DNA of 64,000 nucleotides, from NCBI RefSeq assembly GCF_019977355.1, contig NZ_AP024655.1, positions 2,728,001 to 2,792,000 of the forward strand, in the 5' to 3' direction. This stretch comes from Arthrobacter sp. NicSoilB8 (lineage in GTDB: Bacteria > Actinomycetota > Actinomycetes > Actinomycetales > Micrococcaceae). Position numbers and translations under genes: made by a program. Below the pieces are notes generated by a model that saw only the letters and a list, made by a program, of their open reading frames with translations, did no database searches and had not been told where the DNA came from. Positions 25,199-35,406 of the stretch are shown here, in pieces (position 1 is the stretch's first letter; each line of letters starts with the position of its first letter).

Positions 25199-27592
25199 CT
25201 AGTTGCGCCGGCGGTTTCCGGTGGTGCGGTACACGTCGAAGACGCCGTCGATCCGCCGGACTGCGCTGAGCACGTGGCTGAGGTACTTGGGATCGCCCAT
25301 TTCGAACGCAAACTTGGAGATCGCCACCCGGTCGGTGGACGTGTGCACGCTCGCCGCGAGGATGTTGACGTGGTTTTCCGACAGAACCCGGGTGACGTCG
25401 GAGAGCAGCGATTTGCGGTCCAGCGCTTCGACCTGGATCTCCACCAGGAACACGCTGGACTGCGTGGGTGCCCAGTCGACCTCCACGATCCTGTCCGGCT
25501 GGTCCATCAGGCCGCTGACGTTGGTGCAGTCGGTGCGGTGCACGGAGACGCCGGAGCCGCGCGTGACGAACCCCAGGATCGGGTCCGGCGGCACCGGCGT
25601 GCAGCAGCGGGCCAGCTTTACCCAGACGTCGTCCACGCCGCGGACAACAACACCGGAATCGGAGAAGCGGGCCTTGCTGACCTGGGTGGGGATGGAGACC
25701 TCGGCGAGCTCATCGTCCGGGTGCTCGTTCCCGCTGAGGCTCTCCACCAGGCGCTCCATGACGGACTGCGCTGAAGTGTGTCCGTCGCCCACGCCGGCGT
25801 AGAGGCCGGAGATGTCGGCGTATTTGAAGTCCTCCGCGATCGCGGCCAGGGCGTCGTGGGTCATGAGCCGCTGCAGCGGAAGGTTTTGCTTCCGCATCGC
25901 CTTGGTCAGCAGGTCCTTGCCGCGGTCGATCGCTTCCTCGCGGCGTTCCTTGCTGAACCATTGCCGGATCTTGTTCCGGGCCCGGGCGCTCTTGACGAAG
26001 TGCTGCCAGTCCTGGCTGGGGCCGGCGCCCTCGGCCTTGGAGGTGAAGATCTCCACCCAGTCGCCGTGGTTCAGTTCGCTGTTGAGCGGAACAAGCTTGC
26101 CGTTGACGCGGGCGCCGATGGTCCGGTGGCCCACCTCGGTGTGCACGGCATAGGCGAAGTCCACCGGCGTGGACCCTGCCGGCAGGGCCATGACCTCGCC
26201 CTTGGGGGTGAAGACGAACACTTCGCGGGCGTTGATTTCAAAGCGCAGGGAGTCGAGGAACTCGCCGGGGTCCGACGTTTCCTGCTGCCAGTCCACGAGG
26301 GAGCGCAGCCAGCCCATGTCGCCGTCGCGGGGGCTGCCGGGGCCGGCGGCCGTCCGGTTCGGCTGGTCCTTGTACTTCCAGTGCGCGGCCACGCCGTATT
26401 CGGCCCGCCGGTGCATCTCGTGGGTCCGGATCTGGATTTCCACGGGCTTGCCGCCGGGACCGATCACCGTGGTGTGCAGCGACTGGTACATGTTGAACTT
26501 GGGCATCGCGATGTAGTCCTTGAAACGCCCGGGCAGGGGGTTCCAGCGGGAGTGCATCGCGCCGAGGGCCGCGTAACAGTCCCGGACTGAGTCGACCAGG
26601 ACACGCACGCCCATGAGGTCGTTGATGTCGTCGAAGTCCTTGTCGCGGACGATCATCTTTTGGTAGATCGAGTAGTAGTGCTTGGGCCGGCCGGTGATCG
26701 TCGCCTTGATCTTCGCCGCGCGGAGGTCCTCGGTAATCTGGTTGCGGATGACGGCCAGGTTCTTTTCCCGCTCCGGGGTCCGGTCCCCCACCATGCGCAC
26801 GATTTCCTCGTACACCTTGGGGTAGAGGGCGGCGAAGGAGAGGTCCTCCAGCTCCCACTTGATGGTGTTCATGCCGAGCCGGTGGGCCAGTGGGGCGAAG
26901 ATTTCCAGGGTTTCGCGGGCCTTGCGGGCCGAGGACTCGGCGGAGACGAAGCGCCACGTGCGGGCGTTGTGGAGCCGGTCGGCGAGTTTGATCATCAGGA
27001 CGCGGATGTCCTTGGCCATGGCCACGACCATCTTGCGGACGGTCTCGGACTGGGCCGCCTCACCGAAGCTGACCTTGTCCAGCTTGGTGACGCCGTCCAC
27101 CAGCATGGCCACTTCCGGGCCGAACTCGGCCTTCAGGTCGGCCAGTGTATAGGAGGTGTCTTCGACCGTGTCGTGGAGCAGGGCCGCGGCCAGCGTGGTT
27201 CCGCTGAGACCGAGCTCTGCCAGGATGGTCGCCACGGCGACCGGATGCGTGATGTACGGGTCCCCGCTCTTGCGCTTCTGGCCCCGGTGGCAGCGCTCGG
27301 CCACCACGAAGGCGCGCTGGATGAGGTCAAAGTCCTCTTTGGGGTTGTTGGCGCGAACGGTGCGCAGCAACGGCTCCAGGATCGGGGAGTACGCGGGGGC
27401 TCCGCGGCCCGTCAGCCGGGCCAGTCGCGACCGGGTGCGTTCGCGCCGGCCGGGGAACGTCGGCCGGGCACCGGAATTGTCCACGGGCACGGGAACATCG
27501 GGACGTCCGGGAGCCACCAGGCCAGTCTGAGAACCCTGGCCTTGGCCCTTGTCCGCTGGTGCCTCCGGCACCGGCGTCGAACGTTCTTCCAA
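25199..27592 (-). CDS. rel: Bifunctional (p)ppGpp synthetase/hydrolase (Rel)
   Basis: A 797-residue long RSH enzyme that makes and destroys the stringent-response alarmone. Domains in order: a disordered N-terminus, an HD hydrolase domain (about 100-260; [14 protein letters not shown] and the intact [12 protein letters not shown]), a synthetase domain (about 280-400; [12 protein letters not shown]), TGS (about 460-520; [14 protein letters not shown]), helical/zinc-finger regions with [12 protein letters not shown], and a C-terminal ACT domain. Intact hydrolase residues and its single-copy genomic position fit the actinobacterial bifunctional Rel. The start is TTG at 27592 with GAGAGG seven bases upstream. 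A -10-like AATAAT lies in its short leader. Confidence 0.97.
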   Translation of the reverse strand: MEERSTPVPEAPADKGQGQGSQTGLVAPGRPDVPVPVDNSGARPTFPGRRERTRSRLARLTGRGAPAYSPILEPLLRTVRANNPKEDFDLIQRAFVVAERCHRGQKRKSGDPYITHPVAVATILAELGLSGTTLAAALLHDTVEDTSYTLADLKAEFGPEVAMLVDGVTKLDKVSFGEAAQSETVRKMVVAMAKDIRVLMIKLADRLHNARTWRFVSAESSARKARETLEIFAPLAHRLGMNTIKWELEDLSFAALYPKVYEEIVRMVGDRTPEREKNLAVIRNQITEDLRAAKIKATITGRPKHYYSIYQKMIVRDKDFDDINDLMGVRVLVDSVRDCYAALGAMHSRWNPLPGRFKDYIAMPKFNMYQSLHTTVIGPGGKPVEIQIRTHEMHRRAEYGVAAHWKYKDQPNRTAAGPGSPRDGDMGWLRSLVDWQQETSDPGEFLDSLRFEINAREVFVFTPKGEVMALPAGSTPVDFAYAVHTEVGHRTIGARVNGKLVPLNSELNHGDWVEIFTSKAEGAGPSQDWQHFVKSARARNKIRQWFSKERREEAIDRGKDLLTKAMRKQNLPLQRLMTHDALAAIAEDFKYADISGLYAGVGDGHTSAQSVMERLVESLSGNEHPDDELAEVSIPTQVSKARFSDSGVVVRGVDDVWVKLARCCTPVPPDPILGFVTRGSGVSVHRTDCTNVSGLMDQPDRIVEVDWAPTQSSVFLVEIQVEALDRKSLLSDVTRVLSENHVNILAASVHTSTDRVAISKFAFEMGDPKYLSHVLSAVRRIDGVFDVYRTTGNRRRN

Positions 27593-27671
27593 TGGAGCAC
27601 CTCTCGCGACCGGTTAATTATTCAAGTGTATTCCCGCAGCAGGATACTTCGATAACCCGCCGGGATACGGC

Positions 27672-27713
27672 GACGGGCCGGAGGCCGCCGCAAACGACGT
27701 TCTCCGGCCCGTC
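27672..27713 (-). terminator. Terminator after secF
   Basis: Arms GACGGGCCGGAG (27672-27683) and CTCCGGCCCGTC (27702-27713) pair perfectly over 12 bases around an 18-base loop, starting 10 bases beyond the secF stop. It separates the sec operon from rel. Confidence 0.75.
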
Positions 27714-27723
27714 TGGTGTCAGC

Positions 27724-28740
27724 TCAGGCGGTGGCAGGCGCAGCCGGCGAGGCGGTCTTGGCCGCCTCGGCACGCCGCTGCTCCACCCGCTTGGCCTGCT
27801 TGACCAGCTCGGGTTCACCCTGCCGCAGCCAGGCGTACAGCGGGGCCGCGATGAAGATCGTCGCGGCGGTGCCGACAAGGATGCCCACGAACAGCGCCAG
27901 GGACAGGTCCCGCAGGGTTCCGGCGCCGAGCAGGCCCGCACCGATGAACAGGATCGCGCCGACCGGCAGGATGGCCACCACCATCGTGTTGATGGACCGG
28001 ACCAGGGTCTGGTTGATGGCGAGGTTGACCTCTTCGGCGAAAGTGCGCCGGGTGGACGCCTGAATGTCCGAGGTGTTCTCGCGGATCTTATCGAACACCA
28101 CCACGGTGTCGTACAGCGAGTAGCTGAGCACTGTCAGGAAGCCGATGATGGCCGACGGCGTTACTTCGAAATCACTCAGGCCGTAGACGCCGGCGGTAAT
28201 GAACATCGTGACGATCATGCCGACGAGTGCCGAGAGCGACATTTTCCAGGTCCTGAAGTACAGCGCCATCAGGACGGCGGCCAGCCCGACAAAGATCGCC
28301 AGGCCGAGCAGGGCCTGCTTGGTCACATCCGCACCCCAGGTGGGGCCGACGAAGGTGGACGTCACTTCGTTGTCCGTCACGCCGTAGGCCTTGGTGAGGC
28401 CTTCCTTGATCTGCAGCGTCTCGTCGTCGGTGAGCTTGTCCGTCTGGATGCGCATGGTGGTGCCGGCGACGTTGGCCACGCGCGGCACGGAACCCGCCAC
28501 GACATCCTGCACGGCCTTCTCGCCGAGGGCCGCGTCGGTGGTCTTGACGTTGGAGACCGTGAACTCGGAGCCGCCACGGAACTCGATGCCGAGGTTGAAG
28601 CCGCCCTTGGCAATCGGGATCAGGATGGAGAGTGCGACGGCGATCCCCGCAACCAGGAACCAGATCTTCTTGTAACCGACAAAGTCGTACGAGCGCTTGC
28701 CCGTATACAGCTCATTGCCGAACGTTGAGAAGTTGACCAT
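27724..28740 (-). CDS. secF: Protein translocase subunit SecF
   Basis: A 338-residue membrane protein that works with SecD in proton-driven completion of protein export. It has six hydrophobic helices, the N-terminal FVGYKKIWFLVAGI helix, a periplasmic-type loop starting GGFNLGIEFRGGSEF, and RND-type helices 4-5 with YSLYDTVVVFDKIREN. The stop of secD is directly followed by its ATG (28738-28740), so it is coupled. A short Lys/Ala-rich tail follows the last helix. Confidence 0.97.
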   Translation of the reverse strand: MVNFSTFGNELYTGKRSYDFVGYKKIWFLVAGIAVALSILIPIAKGGFNLGIEFRGGSEFTVSNVKTTDAALGEKAVQDVVAGSVPRVANVAGTTMRIQTDKLTDDETLQIKEGLTKAYGVTDNEVTSTFVGPTWGADVTKQALLGLAIFVGLAAVLMALYFRTWKMSLSALVGMIVTMFITAGVYGLSDFEVTPSAIIGFLTVLSYSLYDTVVVFDKIRENTSDIQASTRRTFAEEVNLAINQTLVRSINTMVVAILPVGAILFIGAGLLGAGTLRDLSLALFVGILVGTAATIFIAAPLYAWLRQGEPELVKQAKRVEQRRAEAAKTASPAAPATA

Positions 28741-30516
28741 TTACTTGCCCTCCTTGGACGCGCTCTTGGAGGAACCGGCGAGCTGTGCCTGTTGTGCCTG
28801 CTCCTGCTTTTCGGCCAGGCGGCGTTCTGCAATCGTCATCCGGCGCTCGGCCTCTGCCGCGGCGCCGGTGTTTTTGGCGCGGACCACGGCCACCGGCTTG
28901 TCCTCGGGCGTACGGATCCGGCCGGCCCCGCGGTACAGCGGGACGGCGCCCAGGCGCTTCGGGTCCAGGCCCGAGAACCTGTGGCCTTCGCCGAAGAACT
29001 TGGTCCGGGCCAGCAGTTGCAGGGTCGGGTGGGTGAACATGAAGACGACAATGAGGTCGGCGATCGCGGTGAGGCCGAGGGTGAAGGCGAAGCCGCGGAC
29101 GTTGCCCACTGCAACGAAGAACAGCACGACGGCGGCGAGGAGGTTCACGGCCTTGGATGCGAGGATGGTGCGCTTGGCGCGCTTCCAGCCGTTCTCCACG
29201 GCCGAGACCAGGCCGCGGCCTTCGCGGAGCTCGTCGCGGATGCGTTCGAAGTAGACGATGAACGAGTCGGCCGTTTGTCCGATGGCCACGATCAGGCCGG
29301 CGACGCCGGCGAGGGACAGCCGGTAGTTTTCGGTCCAGCCGAGGATGGCGATGGCCAGGAACGTCAGCACACCGGCGATCACGAGGGACGCGACGGTCAC
29401 GAAGCCGAGGGCCCGGTACTGGAACAGCGAGTACACCACCACCAGCAGCAGGCCGATCAGGCCGGCGAGCATGCCCATGCGGAGCTGCTCCCCGCCGAGT
29501 GTCGCCGAGATCTGCTGTTCGCTCTGGATTTCGAAGCTGATCGGCAGGGCGCCGAAACGAAGCTGGTCGGAGAGCGCCTTCGCGGATTCCTCGGTAAACC
29601 CGCCGGTGATCTGCGGGCGGCCGTCGGTGATGACGGCGAGGGAGCGCGGGGCGGAGATGACCTGGTCGTCCAGGACAATGGCGAACTGGGCCCGCGGATC
29701 CGAGCCGGTCTGGCCGCCGCCGGCGGCGTAGAACTGGTACAGCCGCTCGGTGACTTCCTTGAACTTCGCCGTGCCCGCGTCATCGAACTGGATGTTGACG
29801 GCCCATTCATTGGTCACCGCGCCCTGGGCGCCGCGCTGCAGCTGGAACGAGGAGGACTTGATGTTCGAGCCCTTAACTTCCACCGGACCGAGGATGTACT
29901 TGATGGCCGGCGAATTTGCCGAGGCCGGCTCACAGGTCACCAGCGGCTTGGTCGGGTCAGACCGCTGCTGCTTGTCCTGGGAGGGGTTGTCGCAGTCGAG
30001 TGCTTCGAACTGCTTGTAGATCTCGGGAGTGATCCAGTTCTGGTCGCTGCTGTTGGCGGGTGCGGCTGTCGGCTTGGGCAGCTGCGCCTCAGGGGTCCGG
30101 GAAGCCTCGGGGACCGCCGCGCCGGCGCCTGCCTGGAGCACGGGCCGGAAGTTCATGTCGGCGGATGCCTGGATCAGCGCGCGGGTTTCCTTGGCAGGCG
30201 TTCCCGGGAGGCTGACCACGACGTTGCGGCCGGACTGCGTGCTGATTTCTGCTTCTGCGACGCCCGAGCCGTCCACGCGCTGACGAATGATCGCCACGGC
30301 CTGGTTGAGCTGTTCTTCGGTGATACCCGAATCGCCCTCAACCTTGGGCGCCAGGATCATCTGGGTGCCGCCTTCAAGGTCCAGGGCGAGCTTGGGAGCC
30401 CAGCTGGCCTGGCCGGCAAGGGTGCCGCCCGCCAGGACGGCCGTCATGGCGGCGATGAGTACGCCAAGCCAGACCAGCATCCTGATGGCTGAGTTTTTGG
30501 GGCCAGTTCGTGCCAT
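28741..30516 (-). CDS. secD: Protein translocase subunit SecD
   Basis: A 591-residue RND-family membrane protein. Helix 1 (MLVWLGVLIAAMTAVLAGG) is followed by LALDLEGGTQMIL and a large extracytoplasmic P1 head with a Pro/Ala-rich insert (about residues 140-200). The proton-path helices appear at about 410-480 (LSLAGVAGLIVAIGQTADSF, then YFERIRDEL). Length is normal for Actinobacteria. It abuts secF without a gap and lies 105 bases downstream of yajC. The C-terminal 60 residues are basic and charged. Confidence 0.97.
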   Translation of the reverse strand: MARTGPKNSAIRMLVWLGVLIAAMTAVLAGGTLAGQASWAPKLALDLEGGTQMILAPKVEGDSGITEEQLNQAVAIIRQRVDGSGVAEAEISTQSGRNVVVSLPGTPAKETRALIQASADMNFRPVLQAGAGAAVPEASRTPEAQLPKPTAAPANSSDQNWITPEIYKQFEALDCDNPSQDKQQRSDPTKPLVTCEPASANSPAIKYILGPVEVKGSNIKSSSFQLQRGAQGAVTNEWAVNIQFDDAGTAKFKEVTERLYQFYAAGGGQTGSDPRAQFAIVLDDQVISAPRSLAVITDGRPQITGGFTEESAKALSDQLRFGALPISFEIQSEQQISATLGGEQLRMGMLAGLIGLLLVVVYSLFQYRALGFVTVASLVIAGVLTFLAIAILGWTENYRLSLAGVAGLIVAIGQTADSFIVYFERIRDELREGRGLVSAVENGWKRAKRTILASKAVNLLAAVVLFFVAVGNVRGFAFTLGLTAIADLIVVFMFTHPTLQLLARTKFFGEGHRFSGLDPKRLGAVPLYRGAGRIRTPEDKPVAVVRAKNTGAAAEAERRMTIAERRLAEKQEQAQQAQLAGSSKSASKEGK

Positions 30517-30621
30517 TGTCGATCTTTCTATTATTTACGGCGGATCCGCCGGCGCGGGCACGGGGCCCCCGCCGACGGATGCCCGCAACCGTTGCTTCGC
30601 GGGATAGCTCAGTTAGGCAGA

Positions 30622-31128
30622 CTAGCTGTCTTTCTTGCCTTCGTCGTTGAGGCGGCGCAGGGTTTCCTCGGGAGTTTCACTGCGCGGCGCCTCGTTGGCG
30701 GCGGCCGCACTGTCCGTGGTGTCAGCGTTCACTTTTTCGGTCGTCAGCGAGGACGCATCGTCGGGAACAACGGTGGGCTCCTCGGCTGCGACGACAGGCT
30801 CGACGATCTTGGTGACGGCCTGGCGGTGCACGGTGGCGGTGTTGCCCGGGGAGAGTTCCAGGGTGACCTTGTTCTCCGCTTCGTCGATGTTGACGATCCG
30901 GCCAAACAGTCCGAAGCTGGTCATGACCTCAACGCCGGGCTCGAACTTGGACTGCAGCTGGGCCTGCTGCTGCTGGGTCTTCTTGTTGCGGCGGAACATC
31001 ATGAAGACGAAGAGTCCGAGCATGACGAACAGGAGAATCGTCATGATGTCGATGCCGCCGCCGGCCTGCGGCTGGGTCTGGGCAGAAATAAGTCCGAACA
31101 CAGGGATTGTTCCGTTCTGTACTTGCAT
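30622..31128 (-). CDS. yajC: Preprotein translocase subunit YajC
   Basis: A 168-residue single-span protein. The helix GIDIMTILLFVMLGLFVFMMF (about 26-46) is followed by RRNKKTQQQQAQLQ and the YajC core EVMTSFGLFGRIVNID (about 66-81). The C-terminal 70 residues are an acidic, Ser/Thr/Glu-rich tail common in actinobacterial YajC. It is encoded upstream of secD and secF, as usual, and assists the SecDF complex. Confidence 0.94.
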   Translation of the reverse strand: MQVQNGTIPVFGLISAQTQPQAGGGIDIMTILLFVMLGLFVFMMFRRNKKTQQQQAQLQSKFEPGVEVMTSFGLFGRIVNIDEAENKVTLELSPGNTATVHRQAVTKIVEPVVAAEEPTVVPDDASSLTTEKVNADTTDSAAAANEAPRSETPEETLRRLNDEGKKDS

Positions 31129-31305
31129 AGCTGTTTTTCAGCAACGTCCGTTTGCTCCGGGCGGCGCGGGCAACGGTCTGCACAGCAAGCTGGCAGCGAG
31201 ACCATCCCCCACCCGCCGGCGGCTTCCTGCTCTCCGCCCACGGAAACAAAACCCGAACGTGCCGAGCGTCATACCAGTCTAAAGGGAAAAGCTGAAGGAA
31301 CGGTG

Positions 31306-32442
31306 TTAGCGGCTGTTTCGGATCCGCTCCGGACCGGTTTCTTCACCGAATTCGCCGCCCGTCCCGCTGTCCGGACCGTCGCTCGGGTCATCGGCCAGCT
31401 CGTCGGCCTGGAACAGTTCCAGCGGGTCCTGGCCGAAGACGCCGGCGGGAACGGCGAAGCCCAGGTGCGTCCAGGCCGGCGCCAGGGCAATGCGTCCCCG
31501 CGGCGTCCGGCCCAGCAGTCCCTCACGCACAAGGTAGGGCTCGGCGACGGTTTCCACGGTTTCGGTCTCTTCGCCGACGGCGATGGCCAGGGTGGACAGG
31601 CCCACGGGTCCCCCGCCGAACTTGGTGATGAGGGCCTCGAGAACGGCGCGGTCCAGCCGGTCCAGGCCGCGCTTGTCCACCTCATACATGTCCAGTGCCG
31701 CGGACGCCGCCCGGGAATCGATCTGCTCGATGCCGTGCACGAGCGCCCAGTCCCGGACCCGGCGCAGGAGCCGGTTGGCGATGCGCGGCGTGCCGCGGGA
31801 CCGTCCGGCGATCTCGCTGAACCCTGCCGAGTTGACCTTGAGGTCCAGCAGGCCGGCGGACCGGCGCAGGACGAGTTCGAGCTCCTCGACGGAGTAGAAC
31901 TCAAGGTGGCCGGTGAACCCGAAGCGGTCACGCAGCGGCCCGGGGAGCAGGCCGGCGCGCGTGGTGGCGCCGACGAGGGTGAAAGGCGGCAGTTCCAGCG
32001 GGATGGCGGTGGCGCCGGCGCCCTTGCCGACGACGATGTCGACGCGGAAGTCTTCCATGGCCATGTACAGCATTTCCTCGGCCGGCCGGGACATGCGGTG
32101 GATCTCGTCCAGGAACAGGACCTCGCCCTCGGAGAGTGAGGACAAGATGGCGGCGAGGTCGCCGGCGTGCTGGATGGCCGGGCCGCTGCTGATCCGCAAG
32201 GGAACATTCATTTCGGCGGCGATGATCATGGACAGCGTGGTCTTGCCGAGGCCGGGCGGGCCGGAGAGCAGCACGTGGTCCGCGCTGCGGCCGCGCATGC
32301 GCGAGGCTTCCAGGACGAGGGACAACTGCTTCCGGACCCGGTGCTGGCCCACGAAGTCGTGCAGGTTCTTGGGCCGCAGGGCGGCTTCGATGGCGCGCTC
32401 CTCCGGCTCCTCCCCCCCGGTGACGATCGACGGCTCAGCCAC
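31306..32442 (-). CDS. ruvB: Holliday junction branch migration ATPase RuvB
   Basis: A 378-residue AAA+ motor that drives branch migration with RuvA. It shows [11 protein letters not shown], Walker [12 protein letters not shown] (about 60-70), Walker [10 protein letters not shown] (about 114-122), sensor [18 protein letters not shown] and the winged-helix domain [14 protein letters not shown]. It is about 30 residues longer than usual because of an acidic C-terminal tail ([12 protein letters not shown]). The GTG start overlaps the ruvA stop by eight bases. Confidence 0.97.
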   Translation of the reverse strand: MAEPSIVTGGEEPEERAIEAALRPKNLHDFVGQHRVRKQLSLVLEASRMRGRSADHVLLSGPPGLGKTTLSMIIAAEMNVPLRISSGPAIQHAGDLAAILSSLSEGEVLFLDEIHRMSRPAEEMLYMAMEDFRVDIVVGKGAGATAIPLELPPFTLVGATTRAGLLPGPLRDRFGFTGHLEFYSVEELELVLRRSAGLLDLKVNSAGFSEIAGRSRGTPRIANRLLRRVRDWALVHGIEQIDSRAASAALDMYEVDKRGLDRLDRAVLEALITKFGGGPVGLSTLAIAVGEETETVETVAEPYLVREGLLGRTPRGRIALAPAWTHLGFAVPAGVFGQDPLELFQADELADDPSDGPDSGTGGEFGEETGPERIRNSR

Positions 32443-33088
32443 GCGCGCCTACCCGGTTTCCCGCGCGGGCGCCGTCCTGCCCCAGCCAGCGCAGCGTCGC
32501 GCGGAGGATTTCCGCCACGTTGCCGTTCGCGGCGAGGTCGGGGGAATCGGCGAGGGACTTCTCGATGCTGGCGGTGGCATCCTTTTCGGACCAGCCGAGG
32601 CTTGTCATCGCGGCGACCACCTGGGGCTTCCAGACGGATTCCGCGGACGGCAAAGGGGCCGGCGTGCCCGCGGCGCCGCCGGTTCCGTGCGGTACGAGCT
32701 TCCCGGCGAGTTCCAGCACGATCCGGCCGGCCACCTTCGGTCCGATTCCGGGGACCTTCGTGAAGGCCTTGCCGTCGCCGGAGTGAGCGGCCACCCGGAT
32801 GGCCTCCGGTTCGTGGACGGCCAGCACGGCCAGGGCGAGGCGCGGACCGACGCCGCTGACGCTAAGCAGGACATCGAACACCTCCCGTTCGTCATCGCTG
32901 GCGAAGCCGAAGAGGGTCAGCGAGTCCTCCCGCACGATGAGGGACGTGAACAGCTTGCCCTCATCCCCGACCCGCAGGCTGCTGAGGGTCTGCGGCGTGG
33001 CGTTGACGCTCATGCCGGCGCCGTTGAGGTCGATCACGGCGGAAGACAGGCCAACGTGCGCTACGGTTCCGCGAAGAAAACTGATCAA
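32435..33088 (-). CDS. ruvA: Holliday junction DNA-binding protein RuvA
   Basis: A 217-residue tetrameric protein that holds Holliday junctions open for RuvB. It has the OB domain ([12 protein letters not shown], about 1-60), helix-hairpin-helix motifs in domain II ([30 protein letters not shown]) and a C-terminal RuvB-contacting domain III. I take TTG at 33088 as the start (MISFLRG), with AGGAG eight bases upstream; the ORF extends upstream only into a repeat-rich leader. Unlike many genomes there is a 142-base gap before it from ruvC, so ruvAB may have its own promoter. Confidence 0.95.
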   Translation of the reverse strand: MISFLRGTVAHVGLSSAVIDLNGAGMSVNATPQTLSSLRVGDEGKLFTSLIVREDSLTLFGFASDDEREVFDVLLSVSGVGPRLALAVLAVHEPEAIRVAAHSGDGKAFTKVPGIGPKVAGRIVLELAGKLVPHGTGGAAGTPAPLPSAESVWKPQVVAAMTSLGWSEKDATASIEKSLADSPDLAANGNVAEILRATLRWLGQDGARAGNRVGARG

Positions 33089-33105
33089 GGCCGGGCTCCT
33101 GGGTC

Positions 33106-33193
33106 TACAGCAAAAATTGCACAGCGACAAATACAGCGAAAATTACAGCGATAAATACAGATGGCGGGGCCGCCTATCCGAACATATCTACGA
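33106..33193 (-). promoter_or_regulatory. ruvA leader: 12-bp tandem repeats and degenerate LexA-like site
   Basis: Between ruvC and ruvA lie three tandem AT-rich 12-bp units (33120-33155, TACAGCGAAAAT type), with related partial copies on both sides. Further from ruvA, at 33178-33193, CCGAACATATCTACGA matches 9 of the 12 defined positions of the actinobacterial LexA box TCGAAC-N4-GTTCGA. SOS control of ruvAB is known in many bacteria, so this is a plausible weak LexA site. The role of the repeats is unknown. Confidence 0.4.
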
Positions 33194-33230
33194 ATAGCCT
33201 ACCAAGTCCTGTGGCCGCACAGCCGGACAT

Positions 33231-33842
33231 TCAGCGCGCCCGGCGCGCTTTTGCCTCCGCGTCGGCCCACGCCCGCTGGGCCGGGGTGAGTGCCTGGCTG
33301 CCCGGCCCCGTCGTCGCCACCGCGGCCCCGCTCCCGGCCCGCCACGCGTGGGTGATCGCCAGCGCCAGGGCGTCGGCGGCGTCGGCAGGGCGGGGCGGCG
33401 CATCCAGCCGGAGGATCTTGGTCACCAGTTTGGTGACGGCGTCCTTGTTGGAGGTGCCGCTTCCCGTGACAGCGGCTTTGACTTCCGACGGCGTGTGCAG
33501 GGCCACCGGGATGCCGCGGCGCGCGGCGGCCGCAATGACCACGCCGGACGCCTGGGCCACCCCCATGACGGTGCTGACGTTGAGCTGGGAAAAGACCCGC
33601 TCGACGGCGAGGACGTCGGGTTCGTAGAGGTCCAGCCATTCGTCGATGGACGTGGCAATGACGAGCAGCCGCTGGTCCAGGCTCTCCTCCGGTGAGGTGC
33701 CCACGACGCCGAAGGCCACCATGGTGGCCCGGCGGTTCTTTTCGACGTCCACGACGCCGATGCCGCAACGGGTGAGGCCCGGGTCAACGCCCAGGACGCG
33801 CAGCGTCACGTTTGGGCCGTCAAGACCGGGCCTCGGAACCAC
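33231..33842 (-). CDS. ruvC: Holliday junction resolvase RuvC
   Basis: A 203-residue nuclease that cuts Holliday junctions symmetrically. Acidic active-site residues are in [11 protein letters not shown] (near the N-terminus), AVERVFSQ (about 80) and the C-terminal [14 protein letters not shown] (about 157-170). The GTG at 33842 has only a weak ribosome site; an in-frame GTG at 33809 ([11 protein letters not shown]) would fit the usual RuvC N-terminus better, giving 192 residues. It follows yebC by 15 bases, so these genes are probably co-transcribed. Confidence 0.95.
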   Translation of the reverse strand: MVPRPGLDGPNVTLRVLGVDPGLTRCGIGVVDVEKNRRATMVAFGVVGTSPEESLDQRLLVIATSIDEWLDLYEPDVLAVERVFSQLNVSTVMGVAQASGVVIAAAARRGIPVALHTPSEVKAAVTGSGTSNKDAVTKLVTKILRLDAPPRPADAADALALAITHAWRAGSGAAVATTGPGSQALTPAQRAWADAEAKARRAR

Positions 33843-33857
33843 CGCGGGGTGGCTTGG

Positions 33858-34613
33858 TCACTCGGCTTCCAGTGCAGCCTGCACTTCGTCGCTGAGGTCG
33901 GCGTTGCTGTAGACGTTCTGGACGTCGTCGAGTTCCTCGAGTGCGTCCACGAGCTTCATGAACTTCTTGGCGGCGTCGAGGTCCAGCGGCACCTGCATCG
34001 AGGGCACGAACTCGGCCTCGTCGGTGTCGTATTCGATGCCGGCTTCCTTCAGCGCGTCCCGGATGGCCTGCAGGTCGGTGGGCTCGGAGTGGATTTCGAA
34101 GCTGTCGCCGTTGTCCTTGACTTCCTCGGCGCCGGCGTCCAGGACGGCCATCAGCACGTCGTCCTCGCTCAGTCCGTTCTTCGGCAGCGAGACGACGCCC
34201 TTGCGGCTGAAGAGGTAGCTGACGGAACCGGGGTCGGCAATCGTGCCGCCGTTGCGGGAGATGGCGAGCCGGACCTCGGAGGCGGCGCGGTTCTTGTTGT
34301 CGGTGAGGCACTCGATCAGCAGTGCGGAACCCTGCGGGCCGCGGCATTCGTACATGATCTCGGTGTAGTCGACGACCTCGCCGGTGAGGCCGGCACCGCG
34401 CTTGATGGCGCGGTCGATGTTGTCAGCGGGCACCGAGGTCTTCTTGGCCTTGGTGACAGCGAGTTCCAGGCTCGGGTTGCCGGAAAGGTCCGGGCCGCCC
34501 ATGCGCGCGGCGACTTCGATGTTCTTGATCAGCTTGGCGAAGGACTTGGCCCGCCGGCTATCGAGGATCGCCTTCTTGTGCTTGGTCGTCGCCCATTTGG
34601 AGTGGCCTGACAT
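33858..34613 (-). CDS. YebC/PmpR-family regulatory protein
   Basis: A 251-residue protein starting [15 protein letters not shown], the invariant YebC N-terminus. It has [11 protein letters not shown] (about 62-72) and [14 protein letters not shown]. Members have been described as DNA-binding regulators and more recently as translation factors that relieve proline stalling; which applies here is unknown. It lies three bases after pdxT and just before ruvC, the classical yebC-ruvC arrangement. Confidence 0.95.
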   Translation of the reverse strand: MSGHSKWATTKHKKAILDSRRAKSFAKLIKNIEVAARMGGPDLSGNPSLELAVTKAKKTSVPADNIDRAIKRGAGLTGEVVDYTEIMYECRGPQGSALLIECLTDNKNRAASEVRLAISRNGGTIADPGSVSYLFSRKGVVSLPKNGLSEDDVLMAVLDAGAEEVKDNGDSFEIHSEPTDLQAIRDALKEAGIEYDTDEAEFVPSMQVPLDLDAAKKFMKLVDALEELDDVQNVYSNADLSDEVQAALEAE

Positions 34614-34616
34614 GCT

Positions 34617-35327
34617 TTACGCTTCTCCTCTGATCATTCGAATAAACAGTTCATGCACGCGTTTCTCCCCTGTCACTTCCGGGTGGAAGGAGGTGGCCAG
34701 CAGCTGGCCCGAACGCACAGCAACAATTCTAGCCGTCCCCTGCAGGACGGCGGCATGCGATGCATGCTCCGGGTCCGCGGGTTCCACCTGCGCCAGGACG
34801 TCCACACCCGGACCCACACGCTCCACCCATGGGCCGCGGATAAATACCGCATGAACGGGAGCCACGCCGGATCCGGTGTCGCTGAAGCCCAGTCCCTTGA
34901 ATTCGAGATCGGTCTCGAAGGACTCGCGCTGCCGGCCGAAAGCATTGCGGCGCACGGTAATGTCCAAGCCGCCGAAGGTCTGCTGCGGGTTCCCGGCAAG
35001 GTCCGTCGCAGGATCGGCAATCTCGTCCGCGAGCAGGATCATGCCCGCGCAGGAGCCATAAACGGGCAGGCCGTCGGCGATGAGTTTGCGCAACGGATCC
35101 GCGAGTTCGAAGGCGCGGGCGAGCTTGTCGATGGTGGTGGATTCACCGCCGGGAATGATCAGGCCGTCGAGTCCGTCGAGTTCGGCCGGGCGGCGGACTC
35201 CGATGCCGGTGGCGCCCATGGCCTCCGCTGCACGCAGGTGCTCCCGGAAGTCGCCCTGAAGCGCGAGGACACCTATTCGCAGGCCTGCACCCGCGCGGGA
35301 AGGGTCCGTGGAAGGGGGGTTGGTCAT
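34617..35327 (-). CDS. pdxT: Pyridoxal 5'-phosphate synthase glutaminase subunit PdxT
   Basis: A 236-residue class I glutamine amidotransferase that supplies ammonia to PdxS for direct synthesis of vitamin B6 (PLP). It shows [22 protein letters not shown] (about 55-65), the nucleophile elbow [11 protein letters not shown] with the catalytic Cys, and the His/Glu pair in [10 protein letters not shown]. It is separated from pdxS by about 7 kb here. The divergent 79-base gap to murT presumably holds promoters for both. Confidence 0.96.
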   Translation of the reverse strand: MTNPPSTDPSRAGAGLRIGVLALQGDFREHLRAAEAMGATGIGVRRPAELDGLDGLIIPGGESTTIDKLARAFELADPLRKLIADGLPVYGSCAGMILLADEIADPATDLAGNPQQTFGGLDITVRRNAFGRQRESFETDLEFKGLGFSDTGSGVAPVHAVFIRGPWVERVGPGVDVLAQVEPADPEHASHAAVLQGTARIVAVRSGQLLATSFHPEVTGEKRVHELFIRMIRGEA

Positions 35328-35406
35328 TCATTCAGCATAGTGCTCCCCGCTCCGTCCGGTCGCCGCCGGCGGGGTTCCATGCCTCTGCTGGGATATATTA
35401 CAGAGC

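Noticed and set aside
30600..30622. tRNA-like D-arm sequence (GGGATAGCTCAGTTAGG) just after yajC
   Set aside because: It resembles a tRNA A-box, but no acceptor pairing, anticodon arm or GGTTCGA T-loop follows; the sequence runs straight into the yajC coding region.
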